Below, in pieces: positions 24,201 through 37,300 of a stretch of 64,000 nt of DNA (its first letter is position 1; the number at the start of each line of letters is the position of its first letter). Under the pieces are notes generated by a model, which saw only the letters and a list, made by a program, of their open reading frames with translations, was not told the origin of the DNA and ran no database searches. The stretch is from Phalacrocorax aristotelis (Eukaryota > Chordata > Aves > Suliformes > Phalacrocoracidae). Position numbers and translations under genes: made by a program. The stretch is from NCBI RefSeq assembly GCF_949628215.1, contig NC_134278.1, positions 32,940,115 to 33,004,114 of the forward strand. The letters run 5' to 3'.

Positions 24201-27200
24201 ACACTCCCATCTATCGCCTGGTTAATATAGTAATAGTTGGAATCAACAGATTTCAGTACGGCTGCAAAGTATATATAAAATAAGGGACTCTCATATTCTC
24301 TCATATTTTGTCCACATTCACATGTGGGAAGATTTTCTGCCCCTGCTACAACACTATTTGTTCTGGATAAGAGTGGGAAAATCTTGCTTGCCTCCACAGC
24401 AGTAGGTTATGCTGATTTAAATGCACAAGAAACATCACATACTTCTTAGCATATTTACCTTGCATGACTCTCATGCAAACCTGCTTAATGTGCTGATCGG
24501 TTGGTTCTTTCCCCTAGGATTAAAAAAACAACAGTTTAAAAAAACAATTGCTATCACAATATGTTTTATAAGTGTGCCTGATGTGAAAAATGCTGGCTGG
24601 TCAATAAAAGATGTTCCAGTCCCTGCAAGTGCAACTATTACAGCCAAAGTCAATTTGACTAGCAAGGTAGATACTATGTGTGATATACTCATGTATCAAA
24701 AATGGTACATGCACACTACAGCAGTGGGGCAGGCATAAGAAAATGGAGCTGAACTGAAAGCTGAGGACCCAGGGACCTAACTCTATACACCCCTAAGATA
24801 TCTCTGGTGCACAAATGTGTCTGTTGTGAGGGACAGTGTATTTCAAACTGTACTGTGGCACTTGGGTTTTGCATGCGTATGTAGCTCCTGATGCAAGAAA
24901 AGGCGTGCAGTGACAGCTAAGCATTCAAAAGAAACTAGTCACATTAAAACAGTACTTACAGCTGGACCTTGGCTGCCAGGCAGACCTGGGGCACCCTGCT
25001 CACCCTGCAAGCCACGTGGTCCCGGTGAGCCTCGTGGCCCTTCCATGCCAGGCAGACCGCGACTTCCCTCAGGCCCACGGGAACCAGGGTCTCCAGGATT
25101 ACCAACCTGACAATGAAAGAGAAGATTTTCAGTGGACTGCTATACTAGCGTTAGACTCATTCTGACATATGAAAATGGTGACAGGAACTATTCGCAAATG
25201 CAAAGCAATGAATGCTGGGATATAGAGTTGTTGAACAGCTTCTTTTTAAATAAGTGAGTGGAATCAGTGGTTGTGTGATTTATAAACTTAGAGAGGTCTG
25301 TATTCCTCCCTTAAAGGGGAGAAGTGGAAAAATAAGATGTTCTGACAAAAGAGGCAAATGGGCATCCACAGTGATATGCACAAGATGTTGGGTTTTTTGT
25401 CAAAGAACAGATCTCCTCTACTTGGTTTCTACTTCGGCCCTCGTGCACATCACATGCAACTTTTTAGTCATTAAGTGCTCCTTAAGTTACAAAAATTCCA
25501 GCTCCCTGCTTGTTCCACATGCCTTTCATTCCCTTTCATAAAAAGTACTGCAGTAAGCGCCTCCAAGTTACTCTCAATACAGGTTATTGGACTACTATTG
25601 ATCAACTAACAAAGAAAAAAACCAACCAAAACCACAAACAAACCCCCAAACCCACAACAAAACCCAACCCCCAAACCAAAACACACAGAAAAAAAGAGCC
25701 TACACACTTACACTTCCCAAATCTACTGGGGGGGGGGGGGGGGCAGGTTGGGGGGACACAACACCTGTTGAAAGAGGCACTCAAAAATAGGTCAAATTAC
25801 TCAACTGTGGTATCAGTTAAACCCACAAGATGGAGCCAGTTCTCTTTCAGCTCTGCTGCACCTCAGACAGCTAATGCTGTCCCTGTCAGAAGAAAACCCA
25901 AAGACCATGCTCCAACAGATACATTTAGATGACAGCAAAATTCCCTTCGTGGACTATACAACCAGGAAGCCATCATTTCTTTCTTGCCCAGTCTGGGGAG
26001 TTACCAGGTTCCCTTATGGATTTCTCATCCCTATGAATGTACCCACTAGTACGACAAGCACTCTAGGGTCTCATCAAAAGAAGAGGATTTTAAAAATCTA
26101 GGGAGCTAAAACTATGGATTTCTCCTCTACGTTGTCTATTCCTCATCTCCTTCCTGTAAGATCTTAATTAGCAGTAAACACTCTCTAGCTTGCATTTGCT
26201 TAGCCCCAAAGTCACACAGGCCACTGAGAACACAAGCATAGCTCATTTTGTTACATTCAGCCTCAGTTCTCTGCAGGAAGAGCTGTTGATATGTTAGTAT
26301 CACAGTCCAAACTGTCAGCTGCTCTAACAATCCCACTCTTCAGCAATTCTGAAATAAAAGAATGTGTTCAGTGCTCAAATTTGTTTTCTTATGTGACATG
26401 CAAGTTTCTGCTCACCTTCCACATCAAAGCTATCATTTTGTTATTTCTAAGAAAAAAAAAAAAAAAGAAGGAATCTGGGCCATAAACACTTCTACTTGCA
26501 TAGACATCACAGCCATGCTGCTAGCTTTTTCACAGGGTAGATTACAGACTGCACGCAGCCACTGCACTGGGTCTCCTTTCTATAAAACACCTACTGTACA
26601 AAGAGTGCATTCATTTCCTTTAGAAAAAAATTAGTTGGTCAGAAAACTGCTGTTGAATAATGCTTCTGTTTTATGAAGCTTAGAATTCAGGATGTGAATT
26701 CCTTTCCAAAGCTAATTCATTTTAATATTAACTGTATTCAAAATTTTAACAGAAGAAATGCTGTTGGAACTCATTCAATTTAACTGTGATAAAGAGCTCA
26801 GCTCATTATTTGTATTTTCTTTCTTAAATCAGAAAACCATCTACCTGACCTACTAGACCTTTGTATTTCTGTAACAGTGCTATTCATTATACTTACAGCT
26901 CCCTTTGCTCCTGGTAATCCCATATCACCCTGAGCAAAAATAAGACAGACTATATTAGAAGAGAGTATCCATTATCACAGACATTACAAATGCAGTAAGC
27001 TTGACATGACTTTTTAAACTTCTTTTTTTTAAAAAAAGCTTACATATTTAGTCGGTTTATGAAAATTGCACCAAAAATGAATTACAATTCATTTGGAAAT
27101 AAACCTTAAATTTCAGGGTTGGGGTTTTTTTTTTGCAAAATTCCTCTCAAAAACATTTCTGTAAGGTACAAATAAGAAAGCATGTTTATTATAATTGGGT

Positions 27201-28350
27201 TTGTATTGCTTAGCTTAGAATTAGACTAATTGGTCTAACCTCTCAAACCACAACTACAGCACAGGACAATCTTAGCAGATTGCTTGAGAATCTTTAGAGG
27301 AAGCATTATTTAATCAGGATTTTCTAGTTTTAAAGAATTAAGGATATTTTACAGTGTTGTGTTAGCCCTGACCAAACTGCAACAGAAACCAGGAAGCTGT
27401 CTACCCAATGTGCTGTGAAGAAGCCAAACCCCTAGAAGTTCCTGCTCCCAGCAACCTGGCTCCTGGCTTGAACAACCCTGAGATCCCTCTATCACTTGAC
27501 TGTAGTAGTTTGACTAGTCAGAAGCTTTTAGTTTTCCCTTTGCACTGGGGAAAAAACGCTTCAAAATCTTATAATCACCCATGAAATAGATTAACTCATC
27601 TATTTTGGTGTTTACATATTACTCTTGGAAAGATTTCTGAAAATCATATTTTCCCAATTCCTAAATATCATTGGTGAAATAACTGATTTCTAACAGTCAG
27701 AAAGACCACTTTGTTAATGAATATGCCATAAGTGAAGTAGAAGTAACAATTGTTATCGGTTTAAAAACAGACTAACAGGCAGCATATTTAAACAACCCAT
27801 AGTATTGCTTCCTGGGAATATGTACAGTGATAGTAAGGCTGCATTACTGGACATTTTGCTCACTAGGGCTGTTAATTAACTTTAAAAGCCTTTCAGAACT
27901 GAGAGTGTAGGAAAAAATGCTCATTTCCAGCAAACAACCTGGCTACCATTTTTAAAATAGGGAGCAGTTTAATTCCTTTTGAAAGAGCAAGTTCTGGCTT
28001 TGCTGGATGGGGCCCCATAGGAGCTGCTGGACTAGCACATTTCTCTTTCTATAGAAAAACAAATCCTCTTTACCCAAGGGCACATGACCAAGGCATTACC
28101 TATGTGAATTCACAACATGCCACATTCCCATGGTATATACACCTTCCTCCAGCAATATCCCAGCGCCACAGCCTCTTCCCAGACAGTTCACCCTCTCCCT
28201 AACAGCCAGTTGCTACATCTTATTTCCAAAGATAAAGGCAGTACAAAATATTTCCATCCAGACTGAGTTATTATGGATATTTATGACATGTGCTCCCGTT
28301 TCACTTGACTTAAACTACCTCCTCATCCTTACTGGCTCAAACAGCAAGAA

Positions 28351-28384
<34 letters not shown>

Positions 28385-31300
28385 CATATATATATATATT
28401 TATACATAGATGCTTGGTGTATCTCTACATATCTATCTAGCTATCTATAGATACACTCCCTTCAAGGCAGCCTGCACTGTACTATACACCTAATTTCAGA
28501 GTTCTTTCAAAACAGCTGGAATGGCGTCACCAGGCTAATAGAACTGCTGTGCTCTGCCATGCCCAGTTAGTATAAAACTGAAATGTGACTTTCAATGATC
28601 AAATCATACGCTTGAAGCATTTCAACAATGCTTTCCATTTTTAATTTATGACACCAAAATATTAGATGAGGTGAATAGAAAACAATGCCTTACCAAGTCA
28701 CCCTTTTCTCCTCCATCTCCTTCTGCTCCAGGTGCACCCTATGTAAAAGAAAAAAAAACCACATACTATCAGCCTTCAGATTTAGTCAACATAATGTCCT
28801 GCAGCCTTTGGCAGCATGTCTTGAAAGTACCATGAGCTGTAACACGACTTACTTGTTCACCCTTAGGTCCTGGTTCACCCACTGAACCCTAAAAGGTTAA
28901 AGATAAAAAAAAAAAAAAAAAATTTGAAACTGCAGGTTCAAAAGCATAGTAAATTATCTTCAATCCTCCATACTATCTAGCATTAATGCAAGAGACCTTT
29001 AAAGCTGCAAATCTTTAAAAATTACAACAAAAGCACTTAAGTCTTACTATGTAATTAAGGTGGTAGATTGAAGGCAAATAACAGCATGGAACATAAAACC
29101 CACTGCCACACTGGATGGTACGACAGGTCTGTGATGGATGCACTTGACTACTTGGCCAAGCTAGCGGCAGTCTGGTTCAGGCTCCAAAAGAAGTAAAAGC
29201 CTAGGTCATAACCGGGCCAAGAACTTCTCTACTTCCAACCTGTTATCCAAAAATCCACCCAGGAACAGGGTGACGTAGGGAGCACTGATGCATACGGCTT
29301 GGAAGCTGGCACACCAACCATGCGATTAACACATGAATAGCAGGTGGTTCTTCCAAGGCTCATTTGTCAAGGAACAAAGCAAGCTGTGCGTACAAGGAGT
29401 CTCATGCTTACCTTTTCCGTCGCATTCAATTTGACTACAAACCAAACGCTTTATTCCAGAAATAGGACAGCCTGAGTGAGCCTTTTTCAAGCTCTCCCTG
29501 ATGAGCAGTTGCCTGCATGGCAGTGACCTCCCCTTGAGCTGGGACTCCTCTCAAGGTCACTGCTTGAGGATGAGAGACCCCTTACCAGCTGCAGATCTTT
29601 GGTAACTGACCGATACTGCACATAACTGTGCATTACAGTGCACTAAGATTTTCTGTTGGCAACTCTGAGTCATGATTATATCCTCTGCACTAAGTAACAG
29701 AGTGAACCTTGCCATCAAACTTGTTAAGTCTCACTTTTACAACCTCTTACTTCAATAAAACTTCTTTTGCTGATATCTTTGGTGGTGGTTCTTTAAGCAG
29801 TCTAAACCTCCCCTGCCACAACTTGGTGTAGTCAGCAGAATGGCAAGTAGTATCACTGATTACTTATGGAAGCATGGAATAAGTCCAAGTCCCAACCTCT
29901 CAGAAGAATAGCCTTGCAAACACTGGCATGACCGCGGTGCCGTCAAAGGACAATTAAAATCAGCAAGAGGAAATGCTAAGGATGGTAAAGGAAAGGGAAT
30001 TATTTGTAAGATATTATGCCCTGCCTAAAAACCACTTGTCAGTACAGGAAACATAATAACAGAGAGAAGTAAGATCTAAAAGATGAAATAGAAGTCAGGA
30101 AGACAGCTCAGTTATTACTGTCCTTACAAATTGAGCAGCTACAGAAGCAGTTACAGGAAGAAAAGAAAAAAAACATAATTTGTAAGAAAAGGTTGAGATG
30201 ATGCTCATGCAGGCTCCGCATCCCCCCATGAAAATTAGGAAACTAGTAGTGTCCCCAGAGGATTGGGATGGTGATATTTGGGGTGATCCTGATGACTACA
30301 ATGAGGGAAATGACACCCCCCTGTTCCCCTCAGAAACCCCTGAATATGAGGCTAGACCGATCACTAAAACAGAACATGCTGAAGGACCTCGGGGTGGTGC
30401 TCTGCGATACACTCTGCAAACCATTCCCTGGGATACATTGCAATTAGCAAACTTGCAAGAGAAATACAGTGGAAAGCGAGGTGAAACTGAATACTCATGG
30501 TGTGTCTGCCCGAGCAGCAGTGACCGAATAATGTTTGGTGCAGATGAAACAAACAGTTATTGGGGTCCGGGAGTTGTCTTAAACCTAGGACCCGACCCAG
30601 CAAATGAATCCCATTCTATCACTCATAGGGTAGCTTACTGGGCTGGGGGAATAGGTGCCTTGGAATGAGGTGAATCTCCTATAATTCCCATCCGCTCCCT
30701 AAGTGAGCTCTCCACCACTGTCACGAAAGCCACCTGCATACCAGCTATGTACACACAGGGAGAAGCCAGTGATACCCCAATGTTTGCCATGGTAGATTAT
30801 GCAATGTTAAAGCCACTAAATGAAGGAGGCACTTACACTTTGATTCCAGTTGGTCCTCAAACACTATTGGTGAAACTCCTAATAGACATGGGAGCACAAA
30901 TTTCAATACTAACACAACAAGATGCTTAGAAGGTCGTGTGCGACCCAGATGGCAAAGAGTTAAAGTCACTGGGGTGAGTGGAGCACCGCAAAAATTAATT
31001 CATGGCTCCCAGGCAAGAAGGACATGTCATCTACTGGCTTTGCAGTTAAAAAGCACAATGAAAATATTTTGGGTTTCAACATTTTGACTGGATGAAACTG
31101 GCACTTGCCAGGCACAGCGTGTGGTCCTACGGTTCAAGTACTGACCCCAACCCTAGTAGAAACTGGGAGGCTACAGTATGCATACTCCATGCAGCTCCTG
31201 CACTCCCTGATTTTAAAATTACCAATGTACCACTGTGTCCAATTTCCACTATAGCACAAAATTGAATTTCTGACATAATAGCAGACTTGGAAAAACAGCA

Positions 31301-34300
31301 CGTTATTTCCAGAACCTACCCCCCGTACAATTCACCTGTCTGGCCAGTCCAAAAGCCAGCTGAAAGATGACACCTGACAATAGATCATGCCAATAGAGCT
31401 CCACTGACAGCTGCAGTACCCGATATTGCAAGTTTAACAGCTGGCCTACAAGCAGCCACACACCCATGGATGGCGGTACAAGATGTGAAAGATACGTTCT
31501 TTATGGTCTCCTTGAAGGAGAAGGATAAAGAGAAATTTGCTTTCACTTGGAAAGGTATACAATATACCTTTAACAGATAAACATTGCTCATGCTGGACTT
31601 GCTGAACTTTTACAGACAGCCTCCTCAGGATGGGAAACTGTACCAATATATAGATGATATTCTGATCAGAGAGACATCCCCTGAAAGAGTGGGGGAAGCA
31701 GCAGCAACAGTGTGGCAAGCACTATATAAAGCAGAAGTTGAGGTTCCACCTGAAAAATGTCAAGGAGCATGCAGAGAAGCAAAAATTTTTAAGTACCTGG
31801 TAGATTGTAGGTAGTGCAGCAATTCCACCCATTGGAATGGAGTAAATTAAAAAAAATATATATATTAACTAAGTAAAATGGAACAATTGCAGATACCCCA
31901 ATCTAGGAAAGAAATACAACAGCTTACGGGTACTTTAGGGTACTGGAGAAAACATGTACCTGGGTTTCCTATCATTGCTTACATAATGTACTCACTTTTA
32001 CAAAAAGGAAAACCATGGAAATGGAAACCAGAACATGAAGAGGCAGTCAAAACCCTATCACTGGAACTCAGGGCATATCAGTCACTGGGGCCAGTACACC
32101 CCCACGACCCTATTATAGCAGAACAGGGTTTTGCAGAACATGGCATTTATTGCAGTCTATTCCAAACTGGCCAAACAGGCCAAAAAGCCTTTTAATGTTT
32201 AGCTCAACTGCATTTAAAGAGACAGAACAGAAATATTCTGAGTGGGAAAAGGGCCTTTTGTCTTTAGTCAGAGCACTTAAACAAGATGAAAAAATACACT
32301 AGGGACAGCCTTGCCAGACTAGAGGGCCATTTAATTTGCTAGGAACAGTTCTGAAAGAAACTGCTGCCCCAGAAGGAATTGCACAGAAACCCACCACCAG
32401 GAAATGGTACGCCTACCTGATGGGAGTAGCAGATGAAATACAATTGACTGAAGGACATACAAAAAATTTCCACATTACAGATGCCTATAAACACCAACCC
32501 ATTAGCACCAAAACAGCCATTTAAACCTTCACCAGTTCCAAATGCACCTCCCCTCACTGACAGAATACCAACTGAAGGCATTTGGTTTACCGATGCGTCA
32601 GCAAAGTGAGTAAACAGTAGATGGTGGTCTAATGCCAGTGCTTTAGACATTCCCACTGACAAACAAGTAATAGAAGAAGGTGAAGGCAGCACACAAGTAG
32701 GAGTATTAAGGGCAGTTGTTTTAGCAGCACAAAATGGAGCAGAAGTCATCTATGTTGACTCCTACACTGTGTGGGCTGCTGCCACACAATGATTTTGTCA
32801 ATGGGAAGACCCAAATTGGGAAGTAAATATATCTCCAGTTTGGAGAACTGAAGATTGGCAATTATTAGATAGCACTAGACAAGCACCATTTAAACTAGGA
32901 CAGGTAAAAGCCCGTATGAAAAATGGCCAGCCACAAAATGGAACCAACAAAGAGATGAATTAGCCAGAATTAGGGGAATGAAAACAGGGACACGCCAGAC
33001 CCTGAATGGTACCAACTGGGAGAATGGCTGATGGCTGCATCAGAAAGTGGGCCACATAGGCTGAGAAGCACTTTATTTTGCAGCTCAAATCTGAGGTTGG
33101 CCTCTAGACAGGAAAACACGTGAAATCATCCCTACAGAATGCCCCCAATATAAATTGAAACTGCAAACAGATCACCCTGCTAAAGCACCACCCCTACATC
33201 TCAATAACGAAAAACCCTATGGTCAATGAGGAAAATTGATTACACTGGACCCTTTAAACCCTCCTCGGCATATCAGTACATCCTTACAGGAGTAGAGGTT
33301 GTCTCAGGCTTAATTATAGAAACTAAATGTCAGAAGGCTAATAGTCAAAACATCACCAGGGATTCTCCTCTTGGTTTCCAGGTCTACCAGCCCCTGATGT
33401 CATCCAAAGTGACAATTGCTCACATTTCTCCAGAAAGGAAGTGCAGGAATGGGCAAAGCAGGAAGACATTTAAGGGGTATTCCATACCCTCTACTATCTC
33501 CAATCAAATGGTATAGTAGGAAGAGCAAATGGTCAATAAAAAGGAGTCTTAAACCTCACAAGCCCCACTGAGATACTCAATTGCCTGAAGTGATTCACCA
33601 ATTGAACAACTGATACAGACTAAGAGGGATCCCGGTCACTCGTGCATTCTTTCTGTGAGCACCTTATGAAGCACCTCGGTCAGGTGCAAAAATGTACCCC
33701 ATTGCTCTCCAGCTGGCACAACCCGTCCTAGTAGATTTACCACAAATTGGCACTGTTGCAATGATGCTAACAAAGCCCTGCAGCCCTTTGGCCCGGGAAG
33801 CAGAAGACAGCAATGGAGCTAAACATTGTATTAAAGCTAGGCGGATACATCCTAGCCACTAACTAGAAGGGGTAACCTGTCCAGAAAAATCCTGCTGAGA
33901 CTTGTATTGGTGTTTGTTTTCAGGAACAATACCAGGAATGATACCAGCATGCCTCCCCTGGAGATCAGGTTAACCATCGGAGGATTGTTTATCCTTCTCA
34001 CAGGAGTAATCATCGCCAGCTTGGACCAAATTCAGTTCACACGTCAACAAGCCCAACACACTGGATGGCAACTTCCAGTTCTTTGTTTATGTGAATCAAT
34101 ATGGTAACATAGTACATTCCATGCCATACATGTTTAGAATCGATGGGAATAAAGGAGTATTGGGAAAACCAAGATAAAACCTAACAATAACAATCACAGG
34201 TAATCACACAATGGTAAAAGCAAACAAGTCACCTTATTTCTGCTACACCAGGTGACAAAATCTCTATTGAATGTAATGTAACATACTATTCAAAGGGAAA

Positions 34301-37300
34301 CACCTATGTAGTCAGTAAAAGGACAAATTAAAATTAAAAGGCAGAGCAAACTGTTTCTCACATCCCTATTTTATAATTAGTTTCCTCTTTAATGACACAA
34401 CTATAGAAGACACAGGGAAAGATAATGGAAATGGGATATCCTTAAAGGTCACGCTAACACCCAACCCTCGCACTAACCAACAGCTACCCATACTACTCAT
34501 TAACCTACCCATTTTACTACTCCCACAACCAACCAAACTATATACCCACTGATATCTGAAATTAGACCCTCTGCTATTAAATACACTGGCCAGCAACAAG
34601 TGCTATTTAATCCATCACAGTTCCTCAGACAAGTGGAACTGTGAATGTAGATTAATATCTCTGCAATTAAGCCTACCTGCTCACTATTCCTAAACCTATC
34701 CTATACAGGATGGTTAGCATGGTTGCACAGATGAACCTTCACCTCTCCAAAATATACAAGGAGAGCTGTGACTGGCATCCTAGGAACAGGATGAGGGGTA
34801 TTAAACAGCATAGACATTGAAGTTTTAGCAAACAAATTAAGCTCAGCAAGAACTGATTCGCATAAATGAGAACATCCATTTTGATCTTCATTGCTGGCAC
34901 TGGGAACTAGTCAATGGTTTTTTTTCTGATATATTTCCTAAATGGGAAAAAGCTAATGAGAAGAACCACCAACTAATAGTAGACACACTTGGCACTGCCC
35001 AGAAAAATGTCTCTCTAGCTCTTAGCTGTATCCAAGCTCAGTTATGGGTGCAATCTACTGCATCCACAACTGTAAGGGAAGATGAAGATAGCTTGCCCAC
35101 TGAGATTTCAAAGTAAATTTGGGAAAATGCAACTTGATTCAAAAAGGATTTCCAATCCTGGTATATCTAGTCAACCTCATTTATGAGCCCACTGACAGTA
35201 AAACATTGTTTTAGCAATATGCAGTGCTTCAGTATACACCATATACCCATTTATTGTGCTGGGATGAAATCACAGTGGAACTGTACTCTACCTGGTCGAA
35301 TATAGAGTATGGGCCCAAGGAAATGGGAGCAAATGGCAAACGATGTGACACATGTGTTGTATGGGATCAAAAAGGATTTATTTGTGTAAGTAATCCCATT
35401 AAGGGCCAAGACATTTGTCTTGACACTGAACAAAAGGTTTGTCATTCATATTCAGCTCCTGTTGCATCCCATCAATTGTTACAATCTAACGACACATTGT
35501 ATCAAGATTTACCTACCCCCCCCCCCCCCCCCCCCCATTGGAACGAATCTCACATTGGTAAGAAAACAATGGCCAAAGAACCCCGATTACCACCTCCCGT
35601 GACACAGAGAAGACAGAAAGAGTGAGAAAAGATGGAGAACATCACTGGCGGGAAACTCTCCTTGGGTGCTCACCACCAACAACTACAGCCTTGAATTTGA
35701 TTTTATATACACCTGTAGTTTTGTTAGTTCTGAGCACTGATGCATGTGGCTTGGAAGCTGGCACACCAACCATGCGATTAACACATGAATAGCAGGTGGT
35801 TCTTCCAAGGCTCATTTGTCAAGGAACAAAGCAAGCTGTGCGTACAAGGAGTCTCATGCTTACCTTTTCCGTCGCATTCAATTTGACTACAAACCAAACG
35901 CTTTATTCCAGAAACAGGACAGCCTGAGTGAACCTTTTTCAAGCTCTCCCTGATAAGCAGTTGCCTGCATGGCAGTGACCTCCCCTTGAGCTGGGACTCC
36001 TCTCAAGGTCACTGCTTGAGGATGAGAGACCCCTTACCAGCTGCAGATCTTTGGTAACTGACTGATACTGCACATAACTGTGCATTACAGTGCACTAAGA
36101 TTTTCTGTTGGCAACTTTGTGTCATGGTTTTAGCTGGGATAGAGATAATTTTCTTCACTGCAGCTGGCACAGCGCTGTGCTTTGGACTTAGTATGAAAAT
36201 AATGTTGATACACACTGATGTTTTGGTTGTTGCCGGGTAGTGCTTGTACTAGTCAAGGACTTTTCTAGCTTCCCATGCTCTGCTGGGTGCACAAGAAGCT
36301 GGGAGGGGAGGGGGCACAGCTAAGAGAGCAGATCCAAACTGGCCAAAGGGATATTCCATATCATGTAACGTCATGCCCAGTATATTAACTGGGGGGAGCT
36401 GGCTGGGGCGGGCAGTGATCGCAGCTTGGAGACCGACAGCATCTGTCAGCAGGTGGTGAGCCGTTGCATCACTTGTTTGGATTTTTTTTTCCTTCCTCCG
36501 GAGGGTTCATCTCTCTCCCTCTCATTATTTTCTTTTTCATTATATTACTATTACTATTGTTGTTGTTGTTATTACTGTTTTACTTTAATTATTAAACTGT
36601 TCTTATCTCAACCTGCAGGTTTTCTTACTTTGGCCCTTCTGATTCTCTTCCCCAACCCACGGGGTGGGGGGAATGAGCAAGCAGCTGTGTGGTATTCAGT
36701 TGCTGATTGGGGCTAAACCACAACACATTGAATCACTATTATACCCTCTGCAGTAAGTAAAAGCGACCCTTGCCGTCAAACTTGTTAAGTCTCACTTTTA
36801 CAACATCTTCAGTAAAACTCCTTTTGCTGGTATCTTTGGCAGTCAAAATCGCCTGCTGACAAGATGCCAGCACACAGTGCCCAATATCTAACAGCTTTGG
36901 GATCAGGAACGACTACAGAAATACATTTTTTTGTGAATTCTACTTGGCTTCTGGTTGCTGTTTACATCAATTCTTATGCATGTATGGGCTTCACAACGGA
37001 ACTTTATAGGATCCTGGTGTAAAAAAACATGAAGTTTTGAAATCAGGAAAGGAAGAAAGGTTACTTCAGGCTGTAACTTACTGATACCAGTGGTTGACCC
37101 AAAGGCTAGGGTTAACAGCCTACAGATATTCCAAATCCTGACAAGGATGTTTGGCTTTGTATAAGACAGACACAATTGCAAGTTGAACAGGGTAGAGAAA
37201 GGATAGAGCAGCACAAAGCTCTCCAGGCTTGTGACTTGGAATACATACTGCAGATCAGTGCTACTGGCAAAGCTGCAGCCATGTTAAGCCTGCCCCAGAA

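Larger units (their letters stand above)
29279..36861 (+). mobile_element. Defective endogenous retrovirus in a COL9A1 intron
   Basis: A proviral structure in the order 5' LTR, primer binding site, gag/pro, RT, RNase H, integrase, env, 3' LTR. It lies on the + strand, antisense to COL9A1. Retroviral motifs are visible but every reading frame is broken by stops and frameshifts, so it is not functional. Class is uncertain: the YIDD motif and the integrase start resemble class III (ERVL-like) elements, yet env-like sequence is present. I could not identify a target-site duplication. The 3' LTR is interrupted by another LTR. Confidence 0.93.

Noticed and set aside
25602..25932. Open frames over the A/C-rich and G-run tract on both strands
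   Set aside because: The translations are simple repeats of Pro, Lys, Thr or Gly, Val, Phe caused by base composition.
29274..36866. Target-site duplication for the host provirus
   Set aside because: The bases left of 29279 and right of 36861 do not match. A 4-bp GCAC match needs a different LTR boundary that the LTR alignment does not support.
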